Assembly: GCA_022567555.1 (NCBI GenBank)
Contig: JADFGT010000006.1
Location: forward strand, 1 to 60,293
DNA: 60,293 nucleotides
From: Armatimonadota bacterium
Lineage (GTDB): Bacteria > Armatimonadota > Fimbriimonadia > Fimbriimonadales > ATM1
Direction of reading: 5' to 3'
Below, piece after piece: positions 8,422 through 16,417 of this stretch. The position numbers and the translations under genes were made by a program. The notes beneath the pieces were generated by a model. That model was not told the DNA's origin. It did not search any database and was given only the letters and a program-made list of their open reading frames with translations. Positions within the stretch are counted from its first letter, which is position 1, and every line of letters begins with the position of its first letter.

Positions 8422-9021
8422 TCACACCTCCACTCTCAACGCTGTCGCCGCAGGCATGCGCGCGGCCTGGATCGCGGGCAAGACGGCCGCCACAATTGTC
8501 AAGAGCAGTCCCAGGCTCGCTGCCGTAACCGCGATCGGCGTCCAGGCGGACCGCAGGGGCTCCAAAGACCCGAAGCCCTCACCCAGTCCCCTAACGATTA
8601 CAATCAGCCCGATACCCGCAAGCGCGCCCGCCACCGAAGACGTTAATCCGATGAGTGCCGCCTCTAAGAAAAAAACCTTCACGATGAAGCGGTCGGTAGC
8701 GCCGAGGCACTTGAAAGTACCGATCTCTTTGTATCGTTCGGTAACGCTCATAAGCATTGAGTTTGTGATGCCCACGAGACACATCAGTAGCGAAAGAAAG
8801 ACGAGCCACTGTAGCCGATAGGACGCCTGCACCGACTCCGGGTCCGATTCGACCACGGGCGAGAGGGCTTGGCTCGTGCGGACGCTGGCATAGAATGCTA
8901 TCCCCAAGAACACCCCCAGCGCGGTCGCCGCCTGGCGCAAGAGCCGGAGACGAACGCTCTTGACCGCCTGCGCGAACGCCACTCTCAGCGGTGGGTCTTG
9001 TTGGGCTCGAATCTTGGTCAC
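8422..9021 (-). CDS. short FtsX/MacB-type ABC permease
   Basis: Membrane subunit, 199 residues, with the FtsX core: a first helix near 33-46, then NSMLMSVTERYKEIGTFKCLGA at the coupling helix, and two further helices near 130-195. MacB and LolC/E permeases normally carry a periplasmic domain of about 200 residues between helices one and two. Here only about 25 residues join them, so the periplasmic domain is essentially absent. GTG overlaps the pqqD-like stop (GTGA). The ATPase at 7540 is the obvious partner. Confidence 0.85.
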   Translation of the reverse strand: MTKIRAQQDPPLRVAFAQAVKSVRLRLLRQAATALGVFLGIAFYASVRTSQALSPVVESDPESVQASYRLQWLVFLSLLMCLVGITNSMLMSVTERYKEIGTFKCLGATDRFIVKVFFLEAALIGLTSSVAGALAGIGLIVIVRGLGEGFGSLEPLRSAWTPIAVTAASLGLLLTIVAAVLPAIQAARMPAATALRVEV

Positions 9022-9395
9022 TTCGACTGTATCTCCAGCGTGACGTAGCGGCGGCCGGCCAGAGTCTCAAGGAACGCCATCAGCGACGCCTCCGCCTCCA
9101 ACTTTGTGATCTTGAACTCTTTCTCCAGTTTGCCGGCTATACCTGCACATGTGTGCTTGCCGTCGCATAGCCTCCAGACGAAGGCGCCGACCGGCTCCAG
9201 TTCGACCTCCTTCTCTCCGGGGGCCGGGAGGAACCGGCTCACCACCCTGAAAACCCCACCGCGGCTTTCCATGGGCACGCGCAAAAGAATGCTCCCGTCC
9301 TCCTGCTCTTCAAACTCCAGATTCGGATTGCGCACCGGCCGCGCCTTTCGAATCTGCCGGCGTGTGAACTGTGGGCGGCGGGTGAACAACCTCAC
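9018..9395 (-). CDS. PqqD-family peptide-binding protein
   Basis: The 125-residue protein ends in a PqqD-like fold: LEPVGAFVWRLCDGKHTCAGIAGKL followed by EFKITKLEAEASLMAFLETLAGRRYV, the usual three-helix wing of RiPP recognition elements. Known PqqD proteins bind a precursor peptide and present it to a modifying enzyme. Stand-alone homologues also occur without any known peptide. About 45 N-terminal residues are basic and unassigned. GTG at 9395 overlaps the preceding stop (GTGA), and the next gene starts in the same way, so all are coupled. No radical SAM enzyme or precursor is adjacent. Confidence 0.8.
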   Translation of the reverse strand: MRLFTRRPQFTRRQIRKARPVRNPNLEFEEQEDGSILLRVPMESRGGVFRVVSRFLPAPGEKEVELEPVGAFVWRLCDGKHTCAGIAGKLEKEFKITKLEAEASLMAFLETLAGRRYVTLEIQSK

Positions 9396-10204
9396 GACAA
9401 CCACTCCCACTCCGGTCCGAGGCCGGGCGCGTGCTCCGAATGCAGGACTATAAGATGGTTTCGCGCCGGATCGTGCCGCACCAGAGCAACGACCTCCCAT
9501 CGGCGAGCCCGCGAGAGAAGTCCGGGCCGGCCCGACAGGCGCACCGCCCCGTCGCGCTCCTCGACCAGTTCGCTGAGCCCGGTCGCAGCCCTCGCCCAAT
9601 CCGTCAGGCCGTGCCGGGCGATGAGTTGAGAGGCGAAACACCACCGGTCCGCCGCCACCTTCGCGCCTCGGCCGCGAAAGGCGAGCGTCGTGCGGCCGCT
9701 CAACAGTTTCCAGGATTCCAGGCGGTAATGCGCCGGAACTCGGACGCTCAAGCCGACTACAGACCAGGGCCAAAGCCCGCTCCCGAAAGTTTCCAGCGCC
9801 TCCCACAGGGCCCGGGCCTCCTGTTTGAAGGAGTCCTTTGCCCGGCCGGATCTTTCGAAGAGCATCACTCGGTTCGTTCCGGCATCGTGCCACATACGCC
9901 CATAGCCTTTGAGCCCCGCCCGCCAACGGAACTCCACGGAGCCGTCGTCGTTCGGGTCCAGTTCCCCCTTGAACTCCAGTTTTCGCCTGCGGGCGGCGCC
10001 CTCCAGGTTGCCGAAGTACTTCAGGACGCGTTGATTCAGTTGGCGGGGCGCGCGGCCCGCCTTCCAGCGAACCTGAATGGCGTCTTCGCGCTCGCCTTCC
10101 AGGCGGACATAGCCCTCTCGGTGTCCGCCCGAAAGTATGGCGGGGCGCCACTCGTCGCTAAGTGGGAGCGAGAAGCCCTGCCAGGCAAAGCGGGCTTCGG
10201 GCAA
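9392..10204 (-). CDS. hypothetical protein in the tatA-pqqD operon
   Basis: A 270-residue soluble protein, rich in Arg and Trp, with no signal peptide or membrane segment. I do not recognise a family. Repeating beta-rich phrases (VRLEGEREDAIQVRWKAG, VEFRWRAGLKGYGRMW) and a late WSVVGLSVRVPAHYRL stretch suggest a beta-sandwich or barrel. The start is TTG at 10204, with a GGAGG eleven bases upstream that overlaps the tatA stop. No in-frame ATG or GTG is nearer. It is coupled to the PqqD-like gene, so a role with that protein or the ABC transporter is likely. Confidence 0.75.
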   Translation of the reverse strand: MPEARFAWQGFSLPLSDEWRPAILSGGHREGYVRLEGEREDAIQVRWKAGRAPRQLNQRVLKYFGNLEGAARRRKLEFKGELDPNDDGSVEFRWRAGLKGYGRMWHDAGTNRVMLFERSGRAKDSFKQEARALWEALETFGSGLWPWSVVGLSVRVPAHYRLESWKLLSGRTTLAFRGRGAKVAADRWCFASQLIARHGLTDWARAATGLSELVEERDGAVRLSGRPGLLSRARRWEVVALVRHDPARNHLIVLHSEHAPGLGPEWEWLS

Positions 10205-10219
10205 CGGTATGGCTACCTC

Positions 10220-10462
10220 CTAATTCTCTTGCGGCTTCGGTTCCTCGCCGGGTTTCTCGTCTTCGGCGCCGGCGGCCATCGTTTCAATCTTGGCCTTCTC
10301 CAGGGCACGTTTGCCCTCTTCGATGCCCTTCTGGAACTCGCCCATGCCCCGGCCCAGGCCGCGCATCAGTTGCGGGATCTTGCTCCCTCCGAAGAGGAGC
10401 AGGACGACGATGCCGATGACGAGGACCTCATTCATCTGCAAGAACGCGAACATTGTTTCCAT
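10220..10462 (-). CDS. tatA: Sec-independent translocase subunit TatA/E
   Basis: Pore-forming subunit of the twin-arginine export system. The 80-residue protein has one N-terminal membrane helix ([20 protein letters not shown]) with the [20 protein letters not shown] hinge and amphipathic helix typical of TatA, then an acidic, lysine-rich tail. ATG 10462 is preceded by GGAG four bases upstream and a TATAAT 33 bases upstream. A second in-frame ATG three codons on is also possible. No tatB or tatC is in the window. It heads a leftward operon with four further genes. Confidence 0.93.
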   Translation of the reverse strand: METMFAFLQMNEVLVIGIVVLLLFGGSKIPQLMRGLGRGMGEFQKGIEEGKRALEKAKIETMAAGAEDEKPGEEPKPQEN

Positions 10463-10495
10463 GGTTCTCCGTGTATCCTTTGGCGGATTCCCCTG

Positions 10496-10501
10496 ATTAT
10501 A
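10496..10501 (-). promoter_or_regulatory. -10 hexamer TATAAT of the tatA operon
   Basis: A perfect TATAAT on the minus strand, 33 bases before the tatA ATG. Unlike most promoters here, it leaves a normal leader of about 27 bases with a GGAG ribosome-binding site. Confidence 0.65.
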
Positions 10502-10620
10502 CGCCCGCAGCCCGCGAAAGAACAGCGTCGGCGCCCGAATCCCGGCGGCCGAGGCTCCCGGCAGTCCTCTCACGACCGCTCTCCGGCCGCGCTCGGACCA
10601 GATTGCCTGTCCAGACTTGC

Positions 10621-10626
10621 TAAACT
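10621..10626 (+). promoter_or_regulatory. -10 hexamer TAAACT of selA
   Basis: TAAACT ends exactly six bases before the selA ATG. No ribosome-binding site precedes the ATG, so a leaderless transcript is likely. Confidence 0.6.
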
Positions 10627-10632
10627 GGCGCG

Positions 10633-11988
10633 ATGGCCGGAAAGAAGCTGCAGAACCTGCCCAGCGTGGCCAGCCTGATCGAGAAGACGGAGTTCGCGTC
10701 CTTCCCCCACTCGATTTCGGTCGCGGCCGCACGCAAGGCGGTCTCCGACGCGCGCGAACTCGCGCGGGACGGGGAGACGCCGCCGGAAGCCGAGATCGCA
10801 GCCCGCGCCGTCGCTATTGCCCGTGACCTGGCTGCGCCGGCCTTCCGGCCGGTCATCAACGCGAGCGGCACGATCCTTCACACGGGCCTTGGACGGGCGC
10901 GACTCGCGCCTGAGGCCGCCGATGCGGTCGCAGCAGCCGCCGGGTCGCACATCAGCCTTGAGTTCGACCGGGAAACAGGAAAGCGCGGCGACCGGCAGAC
11001 GGGGCTGAGACGCCTGCTGTGCCGCCTGACCGGGGCCGAGAGCGCCCTGGTCGTGAACAACAACGCCGCCGCCGTGCTGCTCACAATCAACACGCTGGCG
11101 GCAGGGAAAGGGGTGCTTCTGTCGAGGGGCCAGAGCGTGGAGATCGGCGGGTCTTTCCGCATGCCGGACGTGGTGCGCGTCGCCGGCGGGAGGCTGATTG
11201 ACGTCGGCTGCACGAACAGGACGCGGCTGTCCGACTACGAAGGCGCCTGCGATGAGGAGACCGCCGCGATTCTCCGCTGCCACCCGAGCAACTTCAAGTT
11301 GGTCGGCTTTGTGGAGGAGCCGGACCCGAAGGAGTTGGCCGAAACCTCGCACCGGCTGGGCCTGCATCTAATTGACGACGTGGGCAGCGGCTGCCTGGTC
11401 GAGACCGAACGGTTCGGATTGCCCCACGAACCGACGATCGCCGAATCGCTGGCCGCCGGGGCCGACATCGTGACCGCCAGCGGAGACAAACTGCTGGGCG
11501 GGCCGCAAGCCGGGATCATCCTCGGCCGGAAGGAACTGGTCTCCCGCATCGTCCGTAACCCGATGGCCCGCTCAGTGCGGATCGGCAAACTGACGGCGGC
11601 GGGTCTGGAGGCCACGCTGCGGCTCTATGAGGAGGAGCGGGAGCTGGAGATACCGACGCTGCGCTATCTGGCGCGCCCGCTGGATGAGGTGAAGCGGCTG
11701 GCGCGGCGTTTGCGAAGCCGCCTTCGCGGCCGTGGCGTCCCCGCTTCTGTCGATAAGGGAACGTGCGAACCTGGCGGGGGGTCGCTTCCGGGCGTCACGC
11801 TGCCCAGCCACCGGGTTTCGGTCCAGGTGAAGAGCGCTGAGCGGCTGGCCCGCACACTGCGCCTCGGCTCGCCCACCGTGATCGGTTACATCGAGCGGGA
11901 CGCATTCTGGCTCGACATGCGGACCGTTGAGCCGGAAGAGGTGCCGCTCATCGAGGATGCGGTCGTGGCCGCTTGGGAGGCGTCGTGA
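10633..11988 (+). CDS. selA: L-seryl-tRNA(Sec) selenium transferase
   Basis: Converts seryl-tRNA(Sec) to selenocysteinyl-tRNA(Sec) with selenophosphate, using pyridoxal phosphate. The 451-residue length is normal. The cofactor lysine is K286 in [14 protein letters not shown]. The conserved [26 protein letters not shown] and FRMPDV segments are present. It implies that this organism makes selenoproteins, although selB, selC and selD are not in the window. The next gene starts inside the stop codon (GTGA), so the pair is coupled. Confidence 0.96.
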   Translation: MAGKKLQNLPSVASLIEKTEFASFPHSISVAAARKAVSDARELARDGETPPEAEIAARAVAIARDLAAPAFRPVINASGTILHTGLGRARLAPEAADAVAAAAGSHISLEFDRETGKRGDRQTGLRRLLCRLTGAESALVVNNNAAAVLLTINTLAAGKGVLLSRGQSVEIGGSFRMPDVVRVAGGRLIDVGCTNRTRLSDYEGACDEETAAILRCHPSNFKLVGFVEEPDPKELAETSHRLGLHLIDDVGSGCLVETERFGLPHEPTIAESLAAGADIVTASGDKLLGGPQAGIILGRKELVSRIVRNPMARSVRIGKLTAAGLEATLRLYEEERELEIPTLRYLARPLDEVKRLARRLRSRLRGRGVPASVDKGTCEPGGGSLPGVTLPSHRVSVQVKSAERLARTLRLGSPTVIGYIERDAFWLDMRTVEPEEVPLIEDAVVAAWEAS

Positions 11989-12578
11989 CCGGCGAGGACG
12001 CCGAGCACGACCGCCTGAACGAAACGATCCGAGGTTTGGTCAGGGATATCGAGTCTCACAATCCGTCTCGCATAGGGCATGCCGAGCGGGTGAGCAGCAG
12101 CACCGTCGCGACCGGTTTCGAGATGGGGGTTCGGGATCATGAACTGCTCGCTCTAAGGTACGCGTCCGTGATGCACGACGTGTGGAAACTGCCCGTCAAA
12201 CGCGAGATTCTGGAGAAGGCCGGACCGCTCGATGGCGCCGAGCGCTTGGATACGGTTGCGCTCCCGCTCGCCTGCGCCGGAGCGTTGAAGCGAAACAGGG
12301 GGTGGCAGTGGGCGGACTTGATGGGCCGCCAATACGTCTGGTTCGACGGCTCGTCGAAGCATGGTTTGAAAGGCGAAAATATCCCGCTCGGTTCCCGCAT
12401 CCTCTTTGTTGCGACGGCCTTCGACGTGATGACTTGGGACCAGCCGTGGCGCAAGGCCCGTACCGAAGAGGAGGCGCTCGAAGAACTTAAGCGATGCGCC
12501 GGCGCCCAGTTCGACCCGGCGGTGGTCGAGGCTTTCTTGAAGGTACAACCGCTGCTGCAACCGATTCGTGATGTTTGA
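11985..12578 (+). CDS. degenerate HD-GYP domain protein
   Basis: The 197-residue protein follows the layout of HD-GYP cyclic-di-GMP phosphodiesterases: RIGHAERV helix, the HD pair in SVMHDVWKLPV, EKAGPLDGAERL, and the C-terminal IPLGSRILFVATAFDVM ... FDPAVVEAF. Where active members carry HHExxDGxGYP this protein reads YVWFDGSSKHGL, and the late Asp of the vaDaFDAM motif is Thr. Most metal ligands beyond the first HD are therefore lost, and phosphodiesterase activity is doubtful. It may be a regulatory relic. GTG at 11985 has GGGAGG four bases upstream and overlaps the selA stop. Confidence 0.8.
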   Translation: MTGEDAEHDRLNETIRGLVRDIESHNPSRIGHAERVSSSTVATGFEMGVRDHELLALRYASVMHDVWKLPVKREILEKAGPLDGAERLDTVALPLACAGALKRNRGWQWADLMGRQYVWFDGSSKHGLKGENIPLGSRILFVATAFDVMTWDQPWRKARTEEEALEELKRCAGAQFDPAVVEAFLKVQPLLQPIRDV

Positions 12579-13374
12579 AGAGACTTTTTCTCAGGCCTGG
12601 CGGCTTCGATATGGTGATGGGCCGCCTGTTGAAGTTCCCGAGCTGGCGCCGCTTTTGAGACACCGCAGCGTGCGTAAGTTCTCAGACCGGCCCGTGCCGG
12701 AAGAGACGATGCAGGGGCTGATAGCGGCGGCCCAGAGCGCCGCAACCAGCAGCAATCTGCAACTCTATTCAATCGTAAGCGTGCAGGAGCCGGAACGCCG
12801 GGAAAATATTGCGAAACTGTGCGCGGACCAGGACCAGATACGCGATGCCGCCTGGTTCTTTGCGTTCTTGGTTGATCACTGTCGTCTGCGCACAGCCGCT
12901 GAGGGCGCCGGCCAAGACCCGGGGGGGCTCGATTACACGGAGTTCTATACGATGGCGGTCGTGGACGCGGCGCTCGCCGCGGAAAGGATGGTTTGCGCCG
13001 CCGAGTTTTTGGGTATGGGCATCTGCTACATCGGCGCGTTGCGCAACGATCCGGAAGCGATAAAAGAACTGTTGAAACTCCCGGACGGTGTGTTCGGTGT
13101 GTTCGGCCTGTGCATAGGCTATCCGGCGGAGGACTCCGAGGCGGAGATAAGACCGCGCCTGAGGCAGCATGCGATCTGGTTTCGTGAGGAGTACAACGCC
13201 GACGCGGAGACTGAGGAGTACGACGAGCGAATGCGCTCGTTTTATGTCTCTGAGGGAGTGAAGGGCGCGGTCACTTGGTCCATGCGCTCCGGCCGCCGCG
13301 TGGACGGTTTCCACATGACCGGCCGCGAAACGCAGAAGGAGTGGCTGGAGGGGCAAGGGTTCAACCGACGCTAA
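12571..13374 (+). CDS. FMN-dependent nitroreductase (NfsA/FrxA-type)
   Basis: Flavin oxidoreductase of 267 residues. It opens with the family signature HRSVRKFSDRPVPEETM, has the SAATSSNLQLYSIVSV FMN-binding segment and the GICYIGALRNDPEAI and FGLCIGYP stretches of NfsA-like NADPH oxidoreductases. Natural substrates are usually quinones or nitro compounds and cannot be read here. ATG 12571 overlaps the previous gene by eight bases. A GTG directly before it is an alternative start. Its last four bases overlap the end of xdhC on the other strand. Confidence 0.9.
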   Translation: MFEETFSQAWRLRYGDGPPVEVPELAPLLRHRSVRKFSDRPVPEETMQGLIAAAQSAATSSNLQLYSIVSVQEPERRENIAKLCADQDQIRDAAWFFAFLVDHCRLRTAAEGAGQDPGGLDYTEFYTMAVVDAALAAERMVCAAEFLGMGICYIGALRNDPEAIKELLKLPDGVFGVFGLCIGYPAEDSEAEIRPRLRQHAIWFREEYNADAETEEYDERMRSFYVSEGVKGAVTWSMRSGRRVDGFHMTGRETQKEWLEGQGFNRR

Positions 13375-14450
13375 CTGCGGAAAGAGTCTTCCAACTGCTT
13401 TTGTCCGCACCGCGCAAGGATCGGACCGCGCCGATCAGCCCGCACGCGGACTAACTCCGCCGCTATGCTCACCGATATCTCTTCGACGCTCTCCGCGCCG
13501 ATGACTACACCCATGGGACACTGCACGCGGTCGAACTCTTTTTCCGTGCAAATGCCGTCGGCGACCATCTCTTTCTTGATAACCTCGCGCTTTCTGCGGC
13601 TGCCGATCATGCCGAGATATGCGCGCGGCTTCTGAATCAACTCCCGCAGGACCTTCGCGTCGTTTCGATGCCCGCGTGTGACGATGCAAATGAAAGTGTC
13701 CGCGTCGGTCTTCAGTTCGGCAGCGAAACGGTGCGGCAGTTCGCACACTCGGTCGTCCGCCCAAGGGACGCGCTCTTCGGAAACGAAGGCAGCGCGGTCG
13801 TCCACGATGCTGACGGTAAACCCGAGCGTTGCTCCGAGCCGCGACAGTTCTTTGCCGATATGGCCGCCGCCGAAGATGACGAGCCGCTCAGGCGGAAGCA
13901 CCGGCTCGGCGAACTCGTCTTCGGTTAGGACCTCGCGGCGGGAAGTCACGGCTCGACTGGCGACCGGCGACCGGCGACTGGCGTTTTCAGCGTTCGGATT
14001 ACGGGCTTCAGACCTCGGGCCGGCGTGTGTATCGGCTTCGGACACCTCTTCGAATCGAGCCGAGCCCTCCTTGAGATCGTATATCAACACACCTCTTGCG
14101 CGCGGTTCGAGCGCACGCCGAAAGGCCCCGGCGAATCGCTCCGATTTGGGAAGCAGCAGCACTTGCACACGCCCTCCGCAGATGAGACCGTCGTCCCAGC
14201 CGAAGTCATCGTCCAACTGGAACTCCCGGCGAACACACCGGCCTGTGTGCATCGCTTGCAACCCCATTCGCCGCGACTCCATCTCCAAGCACCCCCCGCC
14301 GATAGTGCCCAGAATGCGACCGTCGCGCAGAAAGAGGCCCTTCGCGCCGGGAACCTGCGGCGCGCTGCCGCTCTTGGCGATGACGACCGCGAGGCAGAAC
14401 TGTTCGCCCCTCTCGTGCAGTTCGACTGCTTTCGCAATCACATCATTCAT
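13371..14450 (-). CDS. XdhC/CoxI-family molybdenum hydroxylase maturation protein
   Basis: The 359-residue protein has the two-part XdhC layout: an N-terminal domain (CLAVVIAKSGSAPQVPGAKG, TIGGGCLE) and a C-terminal Rossmann domain (LVIFGGGHIGKELSRLGATLGF) ending with IVTRGHRNDAKVL and YLGMIGSRRK. XdhC proteins bind and sulfurate the molybdenum cofactor before insertion into xanthine dehydrogenase-like enzymes. No such enzyme is in the window. The linker at roughly residues 145-175 is Arg/Ser/Ala-rich and is encoded by a block of tandem heptad repeats. It is convergent with the nitroreductase gene. Confidence 0.9.
   Translation of the reverse strand: MNDVIAKAVELHERGEQFCLAVVIAKSGSAPQVPGAKGLFLRDGRILGTIGGGCLEMESRRMGLQAMHTGRCVRREFQLDDDFGWDDGLICGGRVQVLLLPKSERFAGAFRRALEPRARGVLIYDLKEGSARFEEVSEADTHAGPRSEARNPNAENASRRSPVASRAVTSRREVLTEDEFAEPVLPPERLVIFGGGHIGKELSRLGATLGFTVSIVDDRAAFVSEERVPWADDRVCELPHRFAAELKTDADTFICIVTRGHRNDAKVLRELIQKPRAYLGMIGSRRKREVIKKEMVADGICTEKEFDRVQCPMGVVIGAESVEEISVSIAAELVRVRADRRGPILARCGQKQLEDSFRS
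13954..13981. repeat. tandem heptad repeat inside xdhC, 4 units
   Basis: Four 7-base units (CGACTGG and CGACCGG types) lie inside the coding sequence, where they specify part of the interdomain linker. At 28 bases the block is not a multiple of three, so flanking bases must have adjusted the frame. Confidence 0.8.
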
Positions 14451-14455
14451 GTCAT

Positions 14456-14550
14456 CACCCGTCGCCGGTCGTCAGTCGCGCCCCATGACTACATACCGGA
14501 TCTGGCCGCCAAATCCCTCCCACAAACCGCAAACAACGAACTTCAGACCT
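14456..14550. repeat. two degenerate heptad blocks between metH-like gene and xdhC
   Basis: Units at 14456-14476 (CGCCGGT, CGTCAGT and a degenerate one) and at 14523-14550 (CAAACCG, CAAACAA, CGAACTT, CAGACCT) occupy most of the 92-base spacer between the two leftward genes. The second block runs into the last codons of the upstream gene. No terminator is visible. Confidence 0.6.
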
Positions 14551-16351
14551 CAACCGCCTCCATCACCCTCTCAGCGATCACGTGGCTGCCGGCGGGCGGC
14601 ATCAGATACAGCCCCTGCGCCATCTCCGGCAAGCGCGCCGCCAACTCTTGGGCTATTCCGATCCCGATATCCAGCGCCGAATCCTCCGGCGCGTCGGCCA
14701 TCTTTTTCCTCAGCCACTCCGGCACTATGATCCCCGGCACCTCGTTGTGCATGAACTCAGCGTGCCGGTGGCTGCGCAGCGGCATGACACCGATGAAGAT
14801 CGGCAATCCGGCCCGCGCTGCGCTCTCGGCAGCGGAGTCGGCGTGCCGCTCCTCAAACAGCGGCTGTGTGTAAATCACGTGTGCGCCCGCGTCCGCCTTT
14901 CGCTGCAGGCGGTCCAGTTCGCGCTTTATGTCTTGAGCCACGGGATTGAACGCCACTCCGATTGTGAACGCGCACCTGATTCCGACGCTGTTTCCCGCCA
15001 TGTCGAGGCCGTCGTTCAGCCGCGAAAGCACCTTCACGAGCCCGATGGAGTCAATGTCGAAAACGGATGTCGCGCTCGGGAAATCGCCGATGTTCGTCGG
15101 GTCGCCGGTGATCGGCAAAACGTTCCGTATGCCCAAAGCGTGCGCACCCAATAGGTCGGCTTGCAGCGCAAGCAGGTTGCGGTCGCGGCAGGTCACGTGC
15201 ATCATCACTTCGATGCCGACGTCGCGCTTTATGATATGGCTGATTGCGAGCGGCACCATCCGCAGCCGCGCGCGCGCGCCGTCGCTGATGTCAATCAGGT
15301 CCGCGCCTTTCTTCTTTAGCGCCGCCGCAGCGTCCAGAACTTTCGAGGTGCCGAGGCCTCGCGGCAGGTCCAGTTCAACCGTTATCACGAATTTCTTGCC
15401 GAGTTTCCGGCTCAGTTCGCTCGGCTCAGTTTCGGGAAGCGGCTTTCGGGCGGCCCTCTCGGCGGCGCGCTTGTGCGCTCGCTTTCGCGGGGTACGGTCT
15501 GGAAGAGAATCACGAAGCGCGCGAATCATGTCGGGCGTTACCCCGCAGCATCCGCCGATGATGTTCGCCCCCGCTGCGGCAATGCGAGCGGCGGCCCGGC
15601 CGAAGTATTCGGGCGTGGTGTCATAAACAGTTTCGAGCCGCACCAGTTGGGGCATTCCCGGCGTGGGCATGGCACAGATGGGAATGTCGCCCGCCTCCGA
15701 CATCCACCTTACGATGTCGTACATGCGTTGCGGGCCGACGACGCAGTTCGCTCCCACCACGTCGGCGCCCATCTCAACCATCTTCTGCGCGGCTTGAAGC
15801 GGATAGCCCTCGGCCAGCGTTTCGCCGTCTTCGATGAAACTCTTGCATGCGATGATGGGAAGGTCGGCGACCGAGCGCACGACCTCTATCGCAATACCCA
15901 ACTCGTCTAAGTCGGAGAAGGTCTCCAATATGAAGGCGTCCACCCCCCCCTCCGCCAGCGCCTCGGCCGCGATCCGAAACTCGCCACGCGCCTCTTCGAT
16001 GGCGACCGTGCCGAGCGGCGCGAGCGGTTTTCCGCAGGGGCCAATTGCGCCGAGGACGTAAGCGTCTCCCGCCGCGTCGCGCGCGAGTCGAGCGCCGATT
16101 GCGCAGATCTCCCTGGGGTCCTCGTCCTGAAAATGCTCGGCCAGCCGGAAGCGGTTCGCCCAGAACGTGTTTGTTTCGATGACGTCCGCCCCGGCCCGGA
16201 CACTGTCTTCGTGGATCTGCCTCACCAGGTCCGGCGCGTGCAGGTTGGCGACTCCGTACGGCAGCCGGTCGAAGCCGAGTTCGCTCAGCCGCGTGCCCAT
16301 CGCGCCGTCGGCGATGAGAACGCGTTCCCTCAGGTCGTCGAGAAAGCCCAT
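14543..16351 (-). CDS. bifunctional homocysteine S-methyltransferase / methylenetetrahydrofolate reductase
   Basis: A 602-residue fusion. Residues 1 to about 285 form a zinc-dependent homocysteine methyltransferase barrel: LIADGAMGTRLSELG at the start and zinc ligands C203 in GANCVVG and C268-C269 in GGCCG. Residues from about 310 form a flavin-dependent MTHFR barrel (FVITVELDLPRG, LPITGDPTNIGDFP, HVIYTQPLFE). Such fusions (YitJ type) join methyl-donor production to methionine synthesis without the cobalamin domains of MetH. A TATAAT hexamer lies nine bases before the ATG. Confidence 0.94.
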   Translation of the reverse strand: MGFLDDLRERVLIADGAMGTRLSELGFDRLPYGVANLHAPDLVRQIHEDSVRAGADVIETNTFWANRFRLAEHFQDEDPREICAIGARLARDAAGDAYVLGAIGPCGKPLAPLGTVAIEEARGEFRIAAEALAEGGVDAFILETFSDLDELGIAIEVVRSVADLPIIACKSFIEDGETLAEGYPLQAAQKMVEMGADVVGANCVVGPQRMYDIVRWMSEAGDIPICAMPTPGMPQLVRLETVYDTTPEYFGRAAARIAAAGANIIGGCCGVTPDMIRALRDSLPDRTPRKRAHKRAAERAARKPLPETEPSELSRKLGKKFVITVELDLPRGLGTSKVLDAAAALKKKGADLIDISDGARARLRMVPLAISHIIKRDVGIEVMMHVTCRDRNLLALQADLLGAHALGIRNVLPITGDPTNIGDFPSATSVFDIDSIGLVKVLSRLNDGLDMAGNSVGIRCAFTIGVAFNPVAQDIKRELDRLQRKADAGAHVIYTQPLFEERHADSAAESAARAGLPIFIGVMPLRSHRHAEFMHNEVPGIIVPEWLRKKMADAPEDSALDIGIGIAQELAARLPEMAQGLYLMPPAGSHVIAERVMEAVEV

Positions 16352-16360
16352 CCCTTACTG

Positions 16361-16366
16361 ATTATA
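16361..16366 (-). promoter_or_regulatory. -10 hexamer TATAAT of the methyltransferase-MTHFR gene
   Basis: TATAAT on the minus strand, nine bases before the ATG at 16351. The intervening bases (CAGTAAGGG) include a weak purine stretch too close to the ATG to be a good ribosome-binding site. Confidence 0.6.
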
Positions 16367-16417
16367 TCGGGGAGCGTGGCGGTCCGCACCCGTGCGGTCG
16401 GCCGGCAAAGCCACGGC

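Noticed and set aside
13371-14450. Frameshift or pseudogene in xdhC because of its odd linker
   Set aside because: Both conserved domains are in one continuous frame, and the linker is explained by heptad repeats.
16383-16398. Possible terminator after mrp (CCGCAC with GTGCGG)
   Set aside because: Short stem with almost no loop and no T tract on the transcribed strand.
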